Assembly: GCA_964579205.1 (NCBI GenBank)
Contig: CAZOFH010000003.1
Coordinates: 58,221-122,220 of the forward strand
Length of the DNA: 64,000 nucleotides
Direction: 5' to 3'
Origin: UBA7867 sp964579205
GTDB taxonomy: Bacteria > Bacillota > Clostridia > Christensenellales > UBA1242
The notes under the pieces are model-generated. The model had not been told where the DNA came from, did no database searches, and was given only the letters and a program-made list of their open reading frames with translations. Below, one piece after another: positions 7,908 through 16,695 of the stretch (positions within the stretch are counted from its first letter, which is position 1; each line of letters begins with the position of its first letter). The position numbers were made by a program, and so were the translations under genes.

Positions 7908-8573
7908 ATGGCAGCCAAAATGATTGCGGTCGCAAAAGACGGTAGTTGTATGTCGGGAGTGAATATAATCAAGAGGGCGGATATTCGCGGCAAAGTTTTG
8001 ATGAACTATGTAGAAATCCCCAAAACGGCGGGGCGCATTTCTCAAGGCAGCGTTGTGTTTTTGGAGGAAAGTGCGGTAAAATTCGTCGATAAGTTTGTTG
8101 GTTTTCGAGATGATGGCCCGTGCGTGAGAATGAAAAATCTTGAATTTGCTTTTTCGCATTTTGTTGATTGCCTCGATGCTGACGCGCGGTCTTATAGTAT
8201 GGATACGTATCGCCGCGTTGCAGGCAAGCCTTTTTACGACGATAATATTTATTTTGACGGATATTCGATTTTGGAGGCTTATTCCAAAGTTTTTGCATCG
8301 ATGAGTGAGGATAAGCAGACCGTTAAAGCAATCAAATCCAAATTGAAAGATATGCGGATTTTTGAAGAAAACTTGCTCGGTGTCGAGTGGGGCGTGTCGG
8401 AATATCGCAATATTCAGTCTTATGTAATGCAAAAATTCGGCAAAAAGAAGAGTGAAGTGTCTGATTTTGTACATAGCAAGACAGTTGAGTATTTGATGCA
8501 TTCTGGTGCAGAAGTTTTCGGCTTGGCAAAAGCAAGCCTCAAGGCAAACAACCAGTGCCAGAATGTGCAATAG
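7908..8573 (+). CDS. probable immunity-family protein, upstream copy
   Basis: A 221-residue protein related to the gene at 9930-10634. Shared features include LE.AF.HF.DCLDA in the middle, then ILEAYSKVFASMSEDK, and an identical last 46-residue block beginning MQKFGKKKSEVSDFVHSKTV. The shared end is 139 bp with no differences (8427-8565 equals 10452-10590), although the first two thirds are only moderately similar. No signal peptide or membrane helix, so likely cytoplasmic. AAAGGAG precedes the ATG. I do not recognise the family; the immunity role is inferred from its place next to a secreted nuclease-like toxin. It may be an orphan immunity gene left by earlier toxin exchange. Confidence 0.6.
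   Translation: MAAKMIAVAKDGSCMSGVNIIKRADIRGKVLMNYVEIPKTAGRISQGSVVFLEESAVKFVDKFVGFRDDGPCVRMKNLEFAFSHFVDCLDADARSYSMDTYRRVAGKPFYDDNIYFDGYSILEAYSKVFASMSEDKQTVKAIKSKLKDMRIFEENLLGVEWGVSEYRNIQSYVMQKFGKKKSEVSDFVHSKTVEYLMHSGAEVFGLAKASLKANNQCQNVQ
8427..8565 (+). repeat. 139-bp direct repeat, copy A
   Basis: Identical base for base to 10452-10590. It covers the 3' end of the upstream immunity-like gene. Identity stops sharply on both sides, suggesting recent gene conversion or a recombination footprint. Confidence 0.95.
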
Positions 8574-8658
8574 AAAAGATAATATGCGACACGCACGGAA
8601 TAGTGCCGCCATTACCGCAATTTTGTGTATTATTTTGGTAAAATAAATGTTCAATCGC

Positions 8659-8687
8659 TTGACAGTTCACTGCTTTTGTCTGATAAT
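8659..8687 (+). promoter_or_regulatory. promoter of the toxin gene
   Basis: TTGACA, 17 bases, GATAAT, followed by a short leader and the AGAAGGAGG ribosome site of the toxin gene. This makes the toxin transcriptionally separable from the upstream relative. Confidence 0.7.
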
Positions 8688-8719
8688 AAAATTAAATTTT
8701 TCAGAAGGAGGGAAATTTA

Positions 8720-9913
8720 ATGAAAAGTTTAGCGACAAAAATTAGTGTGGCTGCGGTTTGTTTGGTTGCGTTTTTGGCTGTGATTTTGTGGTCACATTAT
8801 GCGCAAGCACAGCAAATCGCACCGAATTTTGATGCCGATGCCATCGCGGTCGAGGCTCAAGATATGTCGTATCTTCAGCGACTTTGTGACGACTTGAGTG
8901 TTATTACAGATACGCAGCAGGGCATCAAAAATGTGACAGGTTCGATGCTTTTTGCTGGGGATAGCCTAAATAGTTTGGCCTACACGAGCCAAGAGGAAGA
9001 TGCTTCTATCAGATTGAATTTTGAGACCGTAGAGAATATAGATACTGGTGAAATGAGTGTCGTTTTGAATTTTGACGACGGCACAGAGGTTGAGCGTATG
9101 GAGTTCCCTGCGTTCACTGAAGTTGATGAAAATGGTGAGAAGCAGACCTATTTTGAGTTTGAAGGACAAATTTACAACCTGCAGGAAGAGATAGAGAAAT
9201 CCAACCTGCTCAACGGCACAGAGGATTGCTTCTTCTTTTCGCTATTCTCGCTCTTTGTGCTCGTGGTGACTATTGTTTCGATTGTTAGTACGGCTATAGA
9301 TGCATACAAGTATTTCGCTTTTGAAGAGGTTACTGTCGCAGGCGTATTAATGCTTGTGTGCGAGGGGCTTATGCTTGCTGTTCCCGGTGGTGTGGCTGTA
9401 AAGTGTGGTTCTACCGCGTTAAAGGCGGCTGGTGTTTCTGCTGCAAAATGTGCTACCAAAAATACTGCTTCAAAGTACATTGTGAAGCAATCTGCTGATA
9501 CAATTATGAAGGCTCTTAGCAAGTCTGGCACAGAAATGGTGAATGCTGGGAAAGATTTCAAAACTCACAAACAACTAGTTTCTTATATCGAAGAGAAATT
9601 GGGTAAAAGAGCAAAAAGTCAAGTTCATCATATTGTAGAGCAAAGATTAATTAATATCAAAAATTTTAGTGTAAAAAAGATTCAGAATACAGGTAATGTT
9701 ATTCGAATGCCTGACGAAATGCATTATAAAATTACAGGATTATATAATAGCAAAAACCGAGATTTGTTCAAAAAAATTACAGGTAGAGATTGCGGAAATA
9801 TGAAAGTGCGTGAATATATGGACAATTTAAGTTTTGATGAGCAGTATGAGGTTGGAATAAAAATAGTCAACTATTATAAAGAACAAGGCAAATACACAAT
9901 CGAAATGTTATAA
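8720..9913 (+). CDS. secreted polymorphic-toxin-like protein with C-terminal HNH-type nuclease domain
   Basis: A 397-residue protein that looks like an exported toxin. Seen: a signal peptide or membrane anchor (residues 1-31, ending near AQAQQ); an acidic region to about 165; a long hydrophobic region at about 173-235 (two helices, pretoxin-like); then a soluble C-terminal domain with VHHIVEQ at 302-308 (His303, His304, Glu307) and NVIRMPDEMHYKITGLYN. The HHIVE block followed by an Asn and a further His is typical of HNH/EndoVII-fold toxin nucleases in polymorphic toxin systems. The next gene starts 16 bases later, as expected of a cognate immunity gene. I cannot name the nuclease subfamily, and target and export route are unknown. 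Confidence 0.7.
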   Translation: MKSLATKISVAAVCLVAFLAVILWSHYAQAQQIAPNFDADAIAVEAQDMSYLQRLCDDLSVITDTQQGIKNVTGSMLFAGDSLNSLAYTSQEEDASIRLNFETVENIDTGEMSVVLNFDDGTEVERMEFPAFTEVDENGEKQTYFEFEGQIYNLQEEIEKSNLLNGTEDCFFFSLFSLFVLVVTIVSIVSTAIDAYKYFAFEEVTVAGVLMLVCEGLMLAVPGGVAVKCGSTALKAAGVSAAKCATKNTASKYIVKQSADTIMKALSKSGTEMVNAGKDFKTHKQLVSYIEEKLGKRAKSQVHHIVEQRLINIKNFSVKKIQNTGNVIRMPDEMHYKITGLYNSKNRDLFKKITGRDCGNMKVREYMDNLSFDEQYEVGIKIVNYYKEQGKYTIEML

Positions 9914-9929
9914 GTGGTAGGGGAGAAAA

Positions 9930-10634
9930 ATGGAAAGAGATTTGATAATTTTTGCACGAGATGCTAATCTTTATGTTGGAATTGGTATGATTCCCAAAGA
10001 GCAGATGAAAGATGAATTTCTTGTTGATTATTTAGAAGTCAAGGATGTTGGGAAAGGCTTCCCATTTGGTAGTATTGTTCATGTTGGTGATGGCAAAAAA
10101 AAATTTGATAATACAATTTTAAAAATTGTAAAGGTGAGCGATTGCCAAAGGCTAAAGAATTTAGAAAAAGCATTCTACCATTTTATGGACTGTTTGGACG
10201 CAGGATCTTATACCTTTAATAATCCTCATCAGATGGATTTTATATTGGGTAAACCTTATTGTGATGATGAAATATTTTATGACGGTCACTCAATTTTGGA
10301 AGCATATTCAAAAGTTTTTGCCTCGATGAGCGAGGATAAAAAAACGATAAAAACGATTAACCTAAAGTTAAAAGAAATGGAAAAATTTGAAGAAGATTTT
10401 TATGGTTTGCCATTTGGTGAAATGGGGTGCAAAACCCTCGTTCCGCACATTATGCAAAAATTCGGCAAAAAGAAGAGTGAAGTGTCTGATTTTGTACATA
10501 GCAAGACAGTTGAGTATTTGATGCATTCTGGTGCAGAAGTTTTCGGCTTGGCAAAAGCAAGCCTCAAGGCAAACAACCAGTGCCAGAATGATACTCCCTC
10601 CGCCGAGATGCTAGAAGCGCAAGCAAGCAAATAA
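9930..10634 (+). CDS. probable cognate immunity protein of the preceding toxin
   Basis: A 234-residue cytoplasmic-looking protein, 16 bases after the toxin gene with GTAGGGGAG as ribosome site, so it is surely co-transcribed. It is a paralogue of 7908-8573: the first 170 residues are diverged, while a 139-bp stretch (10452-10590) is identical. After that the two differ: this copy has an extra tail ending EAQASK. Order and spacing (toxin, then tightly linked small gene, with extra copies nearby) are those of toxin-immunity loci. Function is inferred from context; I do not recognise a named immunity domain. Confidence 0.6.
   Translation: MERDLIIFARDANLYVGIGMIPKEQMKDEFLVDYLEVKDVGKGFPFGSIVHVGDGKKKFDNTILKIVKVSDCQRLKNLEKAFYHFMDCLDAGSYTFNNPHQMDFILGKPYCDDEIFYDGHSILEAYSKVFASMSEDKKTIKTINLKLKEMEKFEEDFYGLPFGEMGCKTLVPHIMQKFGKKKSEVSDFVHSKTVEYLMHSGAEVFGLAKASLKANNQCQNDTPSAEMLEAQASK
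10452..10590 (+). repeat. 139-bp direct repeat, copy B
   Basis: Second copy of the repeat, inside the downstream immunity-like gene. Recombination between the copies would delete about 2.0 kb including the toxin and leave one chimeric immunity-like gene. Confidence 0.95.
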
Positions 10635-10875
10635 TTGGGGGAGATTGCATTATCAAATATTAAGCCGCTCACTCCCAATATCATCAAGAGCAGAGAATAA
10701 GGCGCAGTGATAATTTGAGAATTATTTAGACTATCGCCATTGTAATGTTTAGATTTTGGTTTTTATACTCCATTGTTTCGATATTGCGGCAATAAATAAA
10801 AAATCAAAATAAAATCCCCCAAAAATAGTGAAAAAATACAAAAAATAACAAAAAATAATAAAAAATGTGAAAATT

Positions 10876-11574
10876 ATGAAAAAACAAAGAGAATATAATG
10901 CAGGAAACTATATTTTTGTAGCGCTAATAACGGCAATTTTTGTATTGAGTGTTGTTTGTATTTTGAATGCTTGCACGCCCGCCACGACTTTGTCAAAGAG
11001 CGTGGTGAATAACTTTATGAATAATGTGATGATTTTGGAGGTTACGACGGCGAGCGGCGACATTGCGAAAGGTACAGGAGTTTTTATTGACACCGACGAG
11101 GTCGTTTCGGTCGCACACCTTTTTGAGGATGAGTACCAAAAAATCGAAGCGTTTTCATACGATAGGTCGATGCGGTTTGAGTTGGAGTTAGTCAAAATTG
11201 ACGCGGACAAAGACTTGGCAAAACTCAAATCCAAGACCCGTGGAGCCGTAAAAACGGTAAATTTCGCCACAAAGTATCAAATAAATTACGGCGACGCGAT
11301 AGCCAAAATCGGTAATGCGCTGGGGTATGGATTGTCTGTCGATGAGGGTATAGTCGCTAATCCGTATGTCAAAATCGAGTCCGACGGAGTAGAGAAAGAG
11401 GTCGTCCAAATCTCGATTGATATCAAAAACGGTGACAGCGGTGCTCCTGTTTTTGGTGCCGACGGGCGTCTTATCGGGATTATTTCTTTCAAAACGAACA
11501 CTGGCCTCATCGGTGGCGATGGGGCGAGTTTTGTGATACCCGCCTATATCGTCGCGGATTTTTGTGCAGCATAG
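10876..11574 (+). CDS. trypsin-like serine protease, probable lipoprotein
   Basis: A 232-residue extracytoplasmic S1-family protease. Seen: an N-terminal hydrophobic helix followed by a lipobox-like LNAC, with the lipidation Cys at residue 33; the chymotrypsin-fold triad as His81 (VSVAHLF), Asp113 (DADKDLAKL) and Ser178 (NGDSGAPVF); then the GRLIGIISF strand. No PDZ domain, so shorter than DegP/HtrA. The ATG at 10876 is used; an in-frame GTG at 10867 is the alternative, and neither has a clear ribosome site. It follows the toxin cluster by about 240 bases and precedes a bidirectional terminator. The protease fold is firm; the substrate is unknown. Confidence 0.85.
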   Translation: MKKQREYNAGNYIFVALITAIFVLSVVCILNACTPATTLSKSVVNNFMNNVMILEVTTASGDIAKGTGVFIDTDEVVSVAHLFEDEYQKIEAFSYDRSMRFELELVKIDADKDLAKLKSKTRGAVKTVNFATKYQINYGDAIAKIGNALGYGLSVDEGIVANPYVKIESDGVEKEVVQISIDIKNGDSGAPVFGADGRLIGIISFKTNTGLIGGDGASFVIPAYIVADFCAA

Positions 11575-11731
11575 CCTCGCAAAAAATTACCCGCCTCGAA
11601 GAGTCTAAACACCGCCACCCCGCCGCGCCACGCAATCACAAAATCAAATCATCTACTATCACCGATTTTTAGGCAATAAGTCGAATTAATTTTCGCCCAA
11701 TATTGCCGACAATAATATTTTACAGCAACAA

Positions 11732-11757
11732 AAAAACGCCCCAAACTGGGCGTTTTT
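11732..11757. terminator. bidirectional terminator between protease gene and glpK
   Basis: 10-bp stem AAAAACGCCC / GGGCGTTTTT with a CAAACT loop; T runs on both strands serve the two convergent genes. Confidence 0.88.
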
Positions 11758-11821
11758 GATTTTATACTAATTTGTTTTTGTCTATTTTTTGCGAATTATT
11801 TGCATTAGCACTTGCTATCGC

Positions 11822-13297
11822 CTACAGTTTTTCTACCAAGTTGAGCCAATCTCGATAATGCGCCTCGCGTTCGTCATCATCTGGTGTCGGCGTGAATGTT
11901 GTGTTGGTGCGATATAGGTCGTGGATTTCTGCGAGCGAGCGATACGCCCCAAAAGTCATCCCGCACATATAGCACGCGCCGAGGCTAGTCGATTCCGCTT
12001 CTTTCGAGCGAACGATTGGAGCGTGCAATATGTCACTCAAAAACTGCATAAAAATAGCGTTTTGTGTCATCCCGCCATCGATTCTCATCGGATGCCGCAT
12101 CCGAATATTGTCTCCCATACAGTCAAAAACTGCACGCGACTGATACGCAATACTCCTGAGCACCGCGCGCACCATATGGTCGGGAGTGGTGCCGAGGTTC
12201 AGTCCGCAAAACTGCGCTTTTGCACCACTTTTCCAAAACGGCGCCCCCAGCCCAGACAGGGCGGGGACGAATTGCACTCCGTTGCAGTCGGGCACAGAAT
12301 TCGCCATTTTTTCCGTCTCGGCAGCAGATTTGATTAGCCCTAGCCCGTCTTTGAGCCACGAAATGCACGCACCAGCGCTGTACATATTGCCTTCAAAAGC
12401 GTATGCCACCCCCTCGCGCGTTTTCCACGCGACCGTGGTGATGAGTTTGTCGGACAAAATCGGCTCGGCACCCATATTGCACAGCATAAAGCCGCCCGTG
12501 CCAAAAGTCGTCTTGACTTCACCCGTCATCGTGCACGCTTGCCCAAAAAGCGACGCCTGCTGGTCACCCAAAATACCGCCGATTTTGATGGTCTTGCTAT
12601 TGACGACCGTGTCGCCCAAATACTCGTCGCTATTCACAATCGTAGGCAGTGCCTCTCGCGGGATGCCGAAATATTTTAGCAGTTCTATATCCCAGTCTTG
12701 AGTGTGTAGGTTGTACAATAGCGTCCGACTGGCGTTGCTGTGGTCAGTGGCGAAAACCTGCCCGCGGGTCAAATGGAAGATGACGAAAGCATCCAGCGTA
12801 CCGAGGCATAGGTCGTTTTGTTTAATAGCCTCTTGCACCTTGGGCTCGTTGGCGATTAACCAGTTCATCTTGGTGGCACTAAAATACGGGTCGACAAAAA
12901 GCCCTGTTTTGCGGTGAATTTTGCTAGCGAGCCGCTTGTTTTTTGTGATTTTTTGGCAAATTTCGTGCGTTCTGCGACATTGCCAAACGATTGCGTTGTG
13001 CAGCGGCTGCCCTGTGGATTTTTGCCACGCAACAAAAGTCTCGCGCTGATTGGTCATCCCCAGTCCAAAAATTTCCTCTTGCGAAAAATTGCTAGTCGTC
13101 TGCTCCAAACAGTCGTCAATTATTTGCAAAATTTCCTGCGCATCTTGCTCCACCCACCCCGCGCGCGGGTAGTATTGTTTCAGTTTTTTCTGAGCAATCC
13201 CCAAAAATTCATTTTTTTGCGTGTCAAAAGCGATGGTGCGGATGCTGGTCGTGCCGAGGTCGATGGCGATAATATATCGGCGAGCGTCGTTTTGCAT
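11822..13297 (-). CDS. glpK: glycerol kinase
   Basis: Phosphorylates glycerol to sn-glycerol-3-phosphate with ATP. Seen in 491 residues: N-terminal YIIAIDLGTTSIRT phosphate-binding motif; VEQDAQEI; GLGMTNQRET; the IVWQCRRT segment; CLGTLDAFVIFHLT; GDQQASLFGQ; and the C-terminal MRIDGGMTQNAIFMQFLSDIL adenosine motif of the FGGY sugar-kinase fold. Length is normal (about 500). GGGAGG precedes the ATG. It is divergent from the glpA-glpB-DUF1667 operon, whose enzymes use its product, so both transcripts likely respond to glycerol. I see no obvious shared operator beyond AT-rich DNA in the 140-base gap. Confidence 0.96.
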   Translation of the reverse strand: MQNDARRYIIAIDLGTTSIRTIAFDTQKNEFLGIAQKKLKQYYPRAGWVEQDAQEILQIIDDCLEQTTSNFSQEEIFGLGMTNQRETFVAWQKSTGQPLHNAIVWQCRRTHEICQKITKNKRLASKIHRKTGLFVDPYFSATKMNWLIANEPKVQEAIKQNDLCLGTLDAFVIFHLTRGQVFATDHSNASRTLLYNLHTQDWDIELLKYFGIPREALPTIVNSDEYLGDTVVNSKTIKIGGILGDQQASLFGQACTMTGEVKTTFGTGGFMLCNMGAEPILSDKLITTVAWKTREGVAYAFEGNMYSAGACISWLKDGLGLIKSAAETEKMANSVPDCNGVQFVPALSGLGAPFWKSGAKAQFCGLNLGTTPDHMVRAVLRSIAYQSRAVFDCMGDNIRMRHPMRIDGGMTQNAIFMQFLSDILHAPIVRSKEAESTSLGACYMCGMTFGAYRSLAEIHDLYRTNTTFTPTPDDDEREAHYRDWLNLVEKL

Positions 13298-13381
13298 AAG
13301 TGCCTCCCAAAGTATTTTTTAATATTTTACCATTAAAATCAAATTTTTACAAATAATAACTTCATACTAAAAGCAATTTAT

Positions 13382-13410
13382 TTGACTTTGAGGCAAAAAA
13401 TCACTAAAAT
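13382..13410 (+). promoter_or_regulatory. promoter of the glpA-like operon
   Basis: TTGACT, 17 bases, TAAAAT, 28 bases before the ATG at 13439 and just upstream of the AGGTGG ribosome site. Confidence 0.7.
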
Positions 13411-13438
13411 ATTACTATAAAACATTCAGGTGGTAATT

Positions 13439-14881
13439 ATGGAAGAATTTGAGGTAGCAATTATTGGCGCGGGCATCGTCGGGGCGAGCCTGTTTAGCGA
13501 GTTGACGCGCAAAGGTGTGCGGGCAGTTTTGCTAGAAAAATCAAGCGATGTGAGTAACGGCAGCACAAAGGCAAACAGCGGCATCGTCCACGCGGGGTAC
13601 GACCCAATTCCCAACACGCTCAAAGCGCGTTTTAACATTCGCGGGAGTCAGATTTTCCCGAGCGTGTGCAAGCGTCTCTCTGTGCCGATTTTGCAATGTG
13701 GCACGCTGGTCGTCTCGCCTGAGAGTGGCAGGCAGGCGATGGAGGAACTTTTGGCCCGCGGCATAGAAAATGGCGTGTCAGGGCTGCGAATTATTGAGCA
13801 CGACGAACTCCACGAAATGGAGCCGAATCTCGCCGACTGCATTGATATCGGGCTTTTTGCGCCGACGGGTGCGGTTATTTCGCCGTACCTCGTTTGCATT
13901 GCGCTTTGCGAAGAGGGTGTGATAAATGGCGGCATGGTCAAGACGGATTTTGAGGTTACTGAAATCACTCAAAACGACGATTTTTATGAGGTAAAAAGTG
14001 AAAATTCTGCCATAAATGCGCGTTTTGTGGTCAACTGCGCTGGCGTCGGTGCCAATAAAATCAACGAAATCGCTGGTGCGAAAACTTTCCCTATGCAGTA
14101 TGTCAAAGGTGAATATATCTTGCTCGACAAATCGCAAAATGGCTTTGTCAGCAGACCGATTTTCCCACTTCCGACCAAGGCTGGCAAGGGGATTTTGGCG
14201 ACTCCAACCTTGCACGGCAATGTAATGTTTGGACCGACCGCCATCCCTTGCGAACCTGAGGACACCACGGTCGACGCGGAGGGGATTGCGATTATCAAAC
14301 AGAAAGTACTGTTGTCCGTCAAGGAGCCGAATTACAAAAAAACTATAAAATTATTCGCTGGTGTCAGGGTGGTTTCGGGCGATGATTTTGTGATTGACAA
14401 AAAGCCCGATTCGCGTTTTTACTACACTGTGGGGATTTGCTCTCCGGGGCTGACCGCCGCGCCTGCGATTGCGGAGTATTTGTGTGAAATGCTGACCAAA
14501 GACGGCTTGGGGACGCGCCCGCACGAGTTTGTCGCTCGCAAACCGTACACCAACACTGCCGAAATGCCGCGAAAACAGTTGCGTGAGTTGATAAAAACGG
14601 ACCCAAGTTTCGGCAAAATTGTCTGCCGTTGCGAAAAAATCACCGAGGGCGAAGTCATCGAAGCGCTTCGTAGCCCTCTGCACCCTGTGACTGTGGATGG
14701 GATAAAACGCCGCGTTCGTCCGACAATGGGACGCTGCCAAGGCGGATTTTGCTTGCCCAAACTAATAAAAATTATCGCCGATGAGACGGGCATTCCTATG
14801 GAGGAGGTGACTTTGCACGGCAAACAAAGTCGTGTTTTGATGAGCGAAAACGAGCAGGAGGCGGATAAAAATGCAGACTGA
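13439..14881 (+). CDS. glpA: glycerol-3-phosphate dehydrogenase-like FAD protein with [2Fe-2S] domain
   Basis: Probable catalytic subunit that oxidises glycerol-3-phosphate to dihydroxyacetone phosphate. Seen in 480 residues: FAD-binding motif at the N-terminus (EVAIIGAGIVGASLF), NSGIVHAGYD typical of DAO/GlpA-like oxidases, a central FAD/substrate domain, and a C-terminal BFD-like [2Fe-2S] domain with CRCEKITEGEV and GRCQGGFC (four Cys). The ATG at 13439 is preferred over a GTG at 13430, which overlaps the AGGTGG ribosome site. The next gene begins 11 bases before this one ends. Partners GlpB-like and DUF1667 follow, the arrangement seen in anaerobic Bacillota. Called by domain and context; L-2-hydroxyglutarate oxidase-like proteins share the first domain. 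Confidence 0.85.
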   Translation: MEEFEVAIIGAGIVGASLFSELTRKGVRAVLLEKSSDVSNGSTKANSGIVHAGYDPIPNTLKARFNIRGSQIFPSVCKRLSVPILQCGTLVVSPESGRQAMEELLARGIENGVSGLRIIEHDELHEMEPNLADCIDIGLFAPTGAVISPYLVCIALCEEGVINGGMVKTDFEVTEITQNDDFYEVKSENSAINARFVVNCAGVGANKINEIAGAKTFPMQYVKGEYILLDKSQNGFVSRPIFPLPTKAGKGILATPTLHGNVMFGPTAIPCEPEDTTVDAEGIAIIKQKVLLSVKEPNYKKTIKLFAGVRVVSGDDFVIDKKPDSRFYYTVGICSPGLTAAPAIAEYLCEMLTKDGLGTRPHEFVARKPYTNTAEMPRKQLRELIKTDPSFGKIVCRCEKITEGEVIEALRSPLHPVTVDGIKRRVRPTMGRCQGGFCLPKLIKIIADETGIPMEEVTLHGKQSRVLMSENEQEADKNAD

Positions 14882-16121
14882 TGTGGTGATTGTCGGGGGC
14901 GGACCTTGCGGTTTGGCTGCGGGGTTCGGTGTCGCACAAAGTGGGGCGAAATGTATGATTTTGGAGCGCGATGACCGCTTGGGCGGAATTCTCAACCAGT
15001 GTATTCACAATGGTTTTGGGCTTCACCGCTTTAACGAGGAACTGACTGGTCCTGAGTACGCGCGCCGTTGGGTCGAGATGATTGACGGCAATCCGCAGAT
15101 TGAGGTAAAATTGGACTGCTTTGTCAATGCGATTACGCGGACGGAGCACGGGTATACCGTCGAGGCTGTGAGTGGCGACGGTCTCATTGAGGTTGAGTGC
15201 CGCGCTGTCGTTTTGGCTCAAGGCTGCCGCGAGCGTCCTGCTGGCGCGATTATGCTGTGCGGCTCGCGTCCGAGTGGGATTTATACGGCTGGTTGTGCGC
15301 AAAAATTAATCAATATCGACGGCAAAACGGTTGGCAAAAAAATCGCGATTTTGGGGTCGGGCGATATCGGGCTAATTATGGCACGGCGCCTGACTTGCGA
15401 AGGGAGCGAGGTGGTTGGTGTCTACGAAATTATGCCGTCGAGTGGCGGTTTGGCGCGAAATATCACTCAGTGCCTAGACGATTTTGAGATACCGCTGCAT
15501 CTTTCCACCACTGTTACGCGCGTGGTTGGCAGTGATAGACTGACAGGAATTTTCGTCGCACCCGTCAACGAAAAAATGCAGCCAGTCCGCGAACTGGAGA
15601 AATTCATCGAGTGCGATACCTTGCTACTGTCCGTCGGCCTGCAACCCGAGAACGAAATCGTGTCGCCGCTCGGTCTTGAGTGGAGCGGCGCGACCAATAG
15701 TTACACCGTCGATGAGTATTTTATGACGGCGGCGGACGGGCTGTTTTTGGCTGGGAATATGCTGCACGTGAATGATTTGGTAGATAATGTTTCGCGCGAA
15801 GGCGAAACGGCAGGGCAGGCGGCAGGGCTTTTTGCACAAGGAAAATTGCCGATAAATTCGCAAAAAATCGAGATAAAATTCGATGACCACATCAAATACA
15901 CCGCGCCCAAATACATTCACAATACAGGTTCGGGGACGGCGCAGGTTAGTTTTCGTGTAAACAAAAATTATCGACGCGTGATTATCAAGGCGATGAGCGG
16001 CGGTCAAGAGATTAGTCGCAAGCCTTGCCCTGCTGTGACTGCGGGCGAAATGCAGACGATTGCGATTGACAAGTCAAAAATTGTCGGCGACAAACTCTAT
16101 TTTGAAATCGAGGTGTTATAA
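14871..16121 (+). CDS. FAD/NAD(P)-dependent oxidoreductase, GlpB-like partner
   Basis: A 416-residue pyridine-nucleotide-disulfide-type oxidoreductase. Seen: FAD motif DVVIVGGGPCGLAAGFGVAQ at residues 4-23; GGILNQCIHNGFGL; a second dinucleotide fold, KKIAILGSGDIGLIMARRL; ATG-like motif LFLAGNMLHVND; and a small C-terminal domain of about 90 residues. It overlaps the previous gene by 11 bases, and the next starts on the last base of its stop codon, so the three are translationally coupled. Probable role: passing electrons from the GlpA-like subunit to NAD or a membrane carrier. Proteins of this type lie beside glpA and DUF1667 genes in anaerobes. Confidence 0.83.
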   Translation: MQTDVVIVGGGPCGLAAGFGVAQSGAKCMILERDDRLGGILNQCIHNGFGLHRFNEELTGPEYARRWVEMIDGNPQIEVKLDCFVNAITRTEHGYTVEAVSGDGLIEVECRAVVLAQGCRERPAGAIMLCGSRPSGIYTAGCAQKLINIDGKTVGKKIAILGSGDIGLIMARRLTCEGSEVVGVYEIMPSSGGLARNITQCLDDFEIPLHLSTTVTRVVGSDRLTGIFVAPVNEKMQPVRELEKFIECDTLLLSVGLQPENEIVSPLGLEWSGATNSYTVDEYFMTAADGLFLAGNMLHVNDLVDNVSREGETAGQAAGLFAQGKLPINSQKIEIKFDDHIKYTAPKYIHNTGSGTAQVSFRVNKNYRRVIIKAMSGGQEISRKPCPAVTAGEMQTIAIDKSKIVGDKLYFEIEVL

Positions 16122-16483
16122 TGAGCGATAGAATTTTGCAAACTGTGTGCATTAGGTGTCCTGTCGGGTGTCACCTGACTGTCAAAAAAGTCGATGGCGA
16201 AGTGGTGGTCGCGGGGAATTCGTGTCCGCGCGGCAGCGAATATGGGCGGCAAGAATTTATCAATCCGATGCGCACCATTACTGCGGTTTTTAGGCTAAAG
16301 AATGGCGGCACGCTGACCGTTCGCACCGACAAGGCGGTCGAAAAAATCAAATATTTTACCGTCCTAGACGCTATTCACTCGGCGCCCGAGCCTGCTGAGA
16401 TGAGTGTCGGCGGCGTGCTCGTCGCTAATGTGTGTGGCACGGGAGCCAATGTGATTATCACTAGTGTCAATCGCCCAAAATAG
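16121..16483 (+). CDS. DUF1667 family protein of the glycerol-3-phosphate operon
   Basis: A 120-residue protein with CIRCPVGCHLTV and NSCPRGSEYGRQE, four Cys in CxxCxxxC plus a later C-P-R-G pattern that resembles the iron-sulfur domain at the start of molybdopterin oxidoreductases. DUF1667 proteins typically sit third in glpA-glpB-type operons, and are presumed electron carriers. Its ATG overlaps the preceding TAA by one base. No signal peptide. The cluster binding and partner are inferred from the Cys pattern and operon position. Confidence 0.85.
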   Translation: MSDRILQTVCIRCPVGCHLTVKKVDGEVVVAGNSCPRGSEYGRQEFINPMRTITAVFRLKNGGTLTVRTDKAVEKIKYFTVLDAIHSAPEPAEMSVGGVLVANVCGTGANVIITSVNRPK

Positions 16484-16695
16484 CGTCTCACAAACGATTT
16501 TTTGGTATTTTTTAGTATTTTTCCGCTATTTTTCCGAATTTATTTTTAGTAATTTTTGACATTTTTTCATATTTTTTAGGTATTTTTTGGGTATTTTTCG
16601 AGGGAGAAAATTTATAAAAATTTGCCTCAAAGTATGGACTTTTTTGATAAAATATGTTACAATCACTTAACGATATCCCAAGGAGATTTTTGTTT

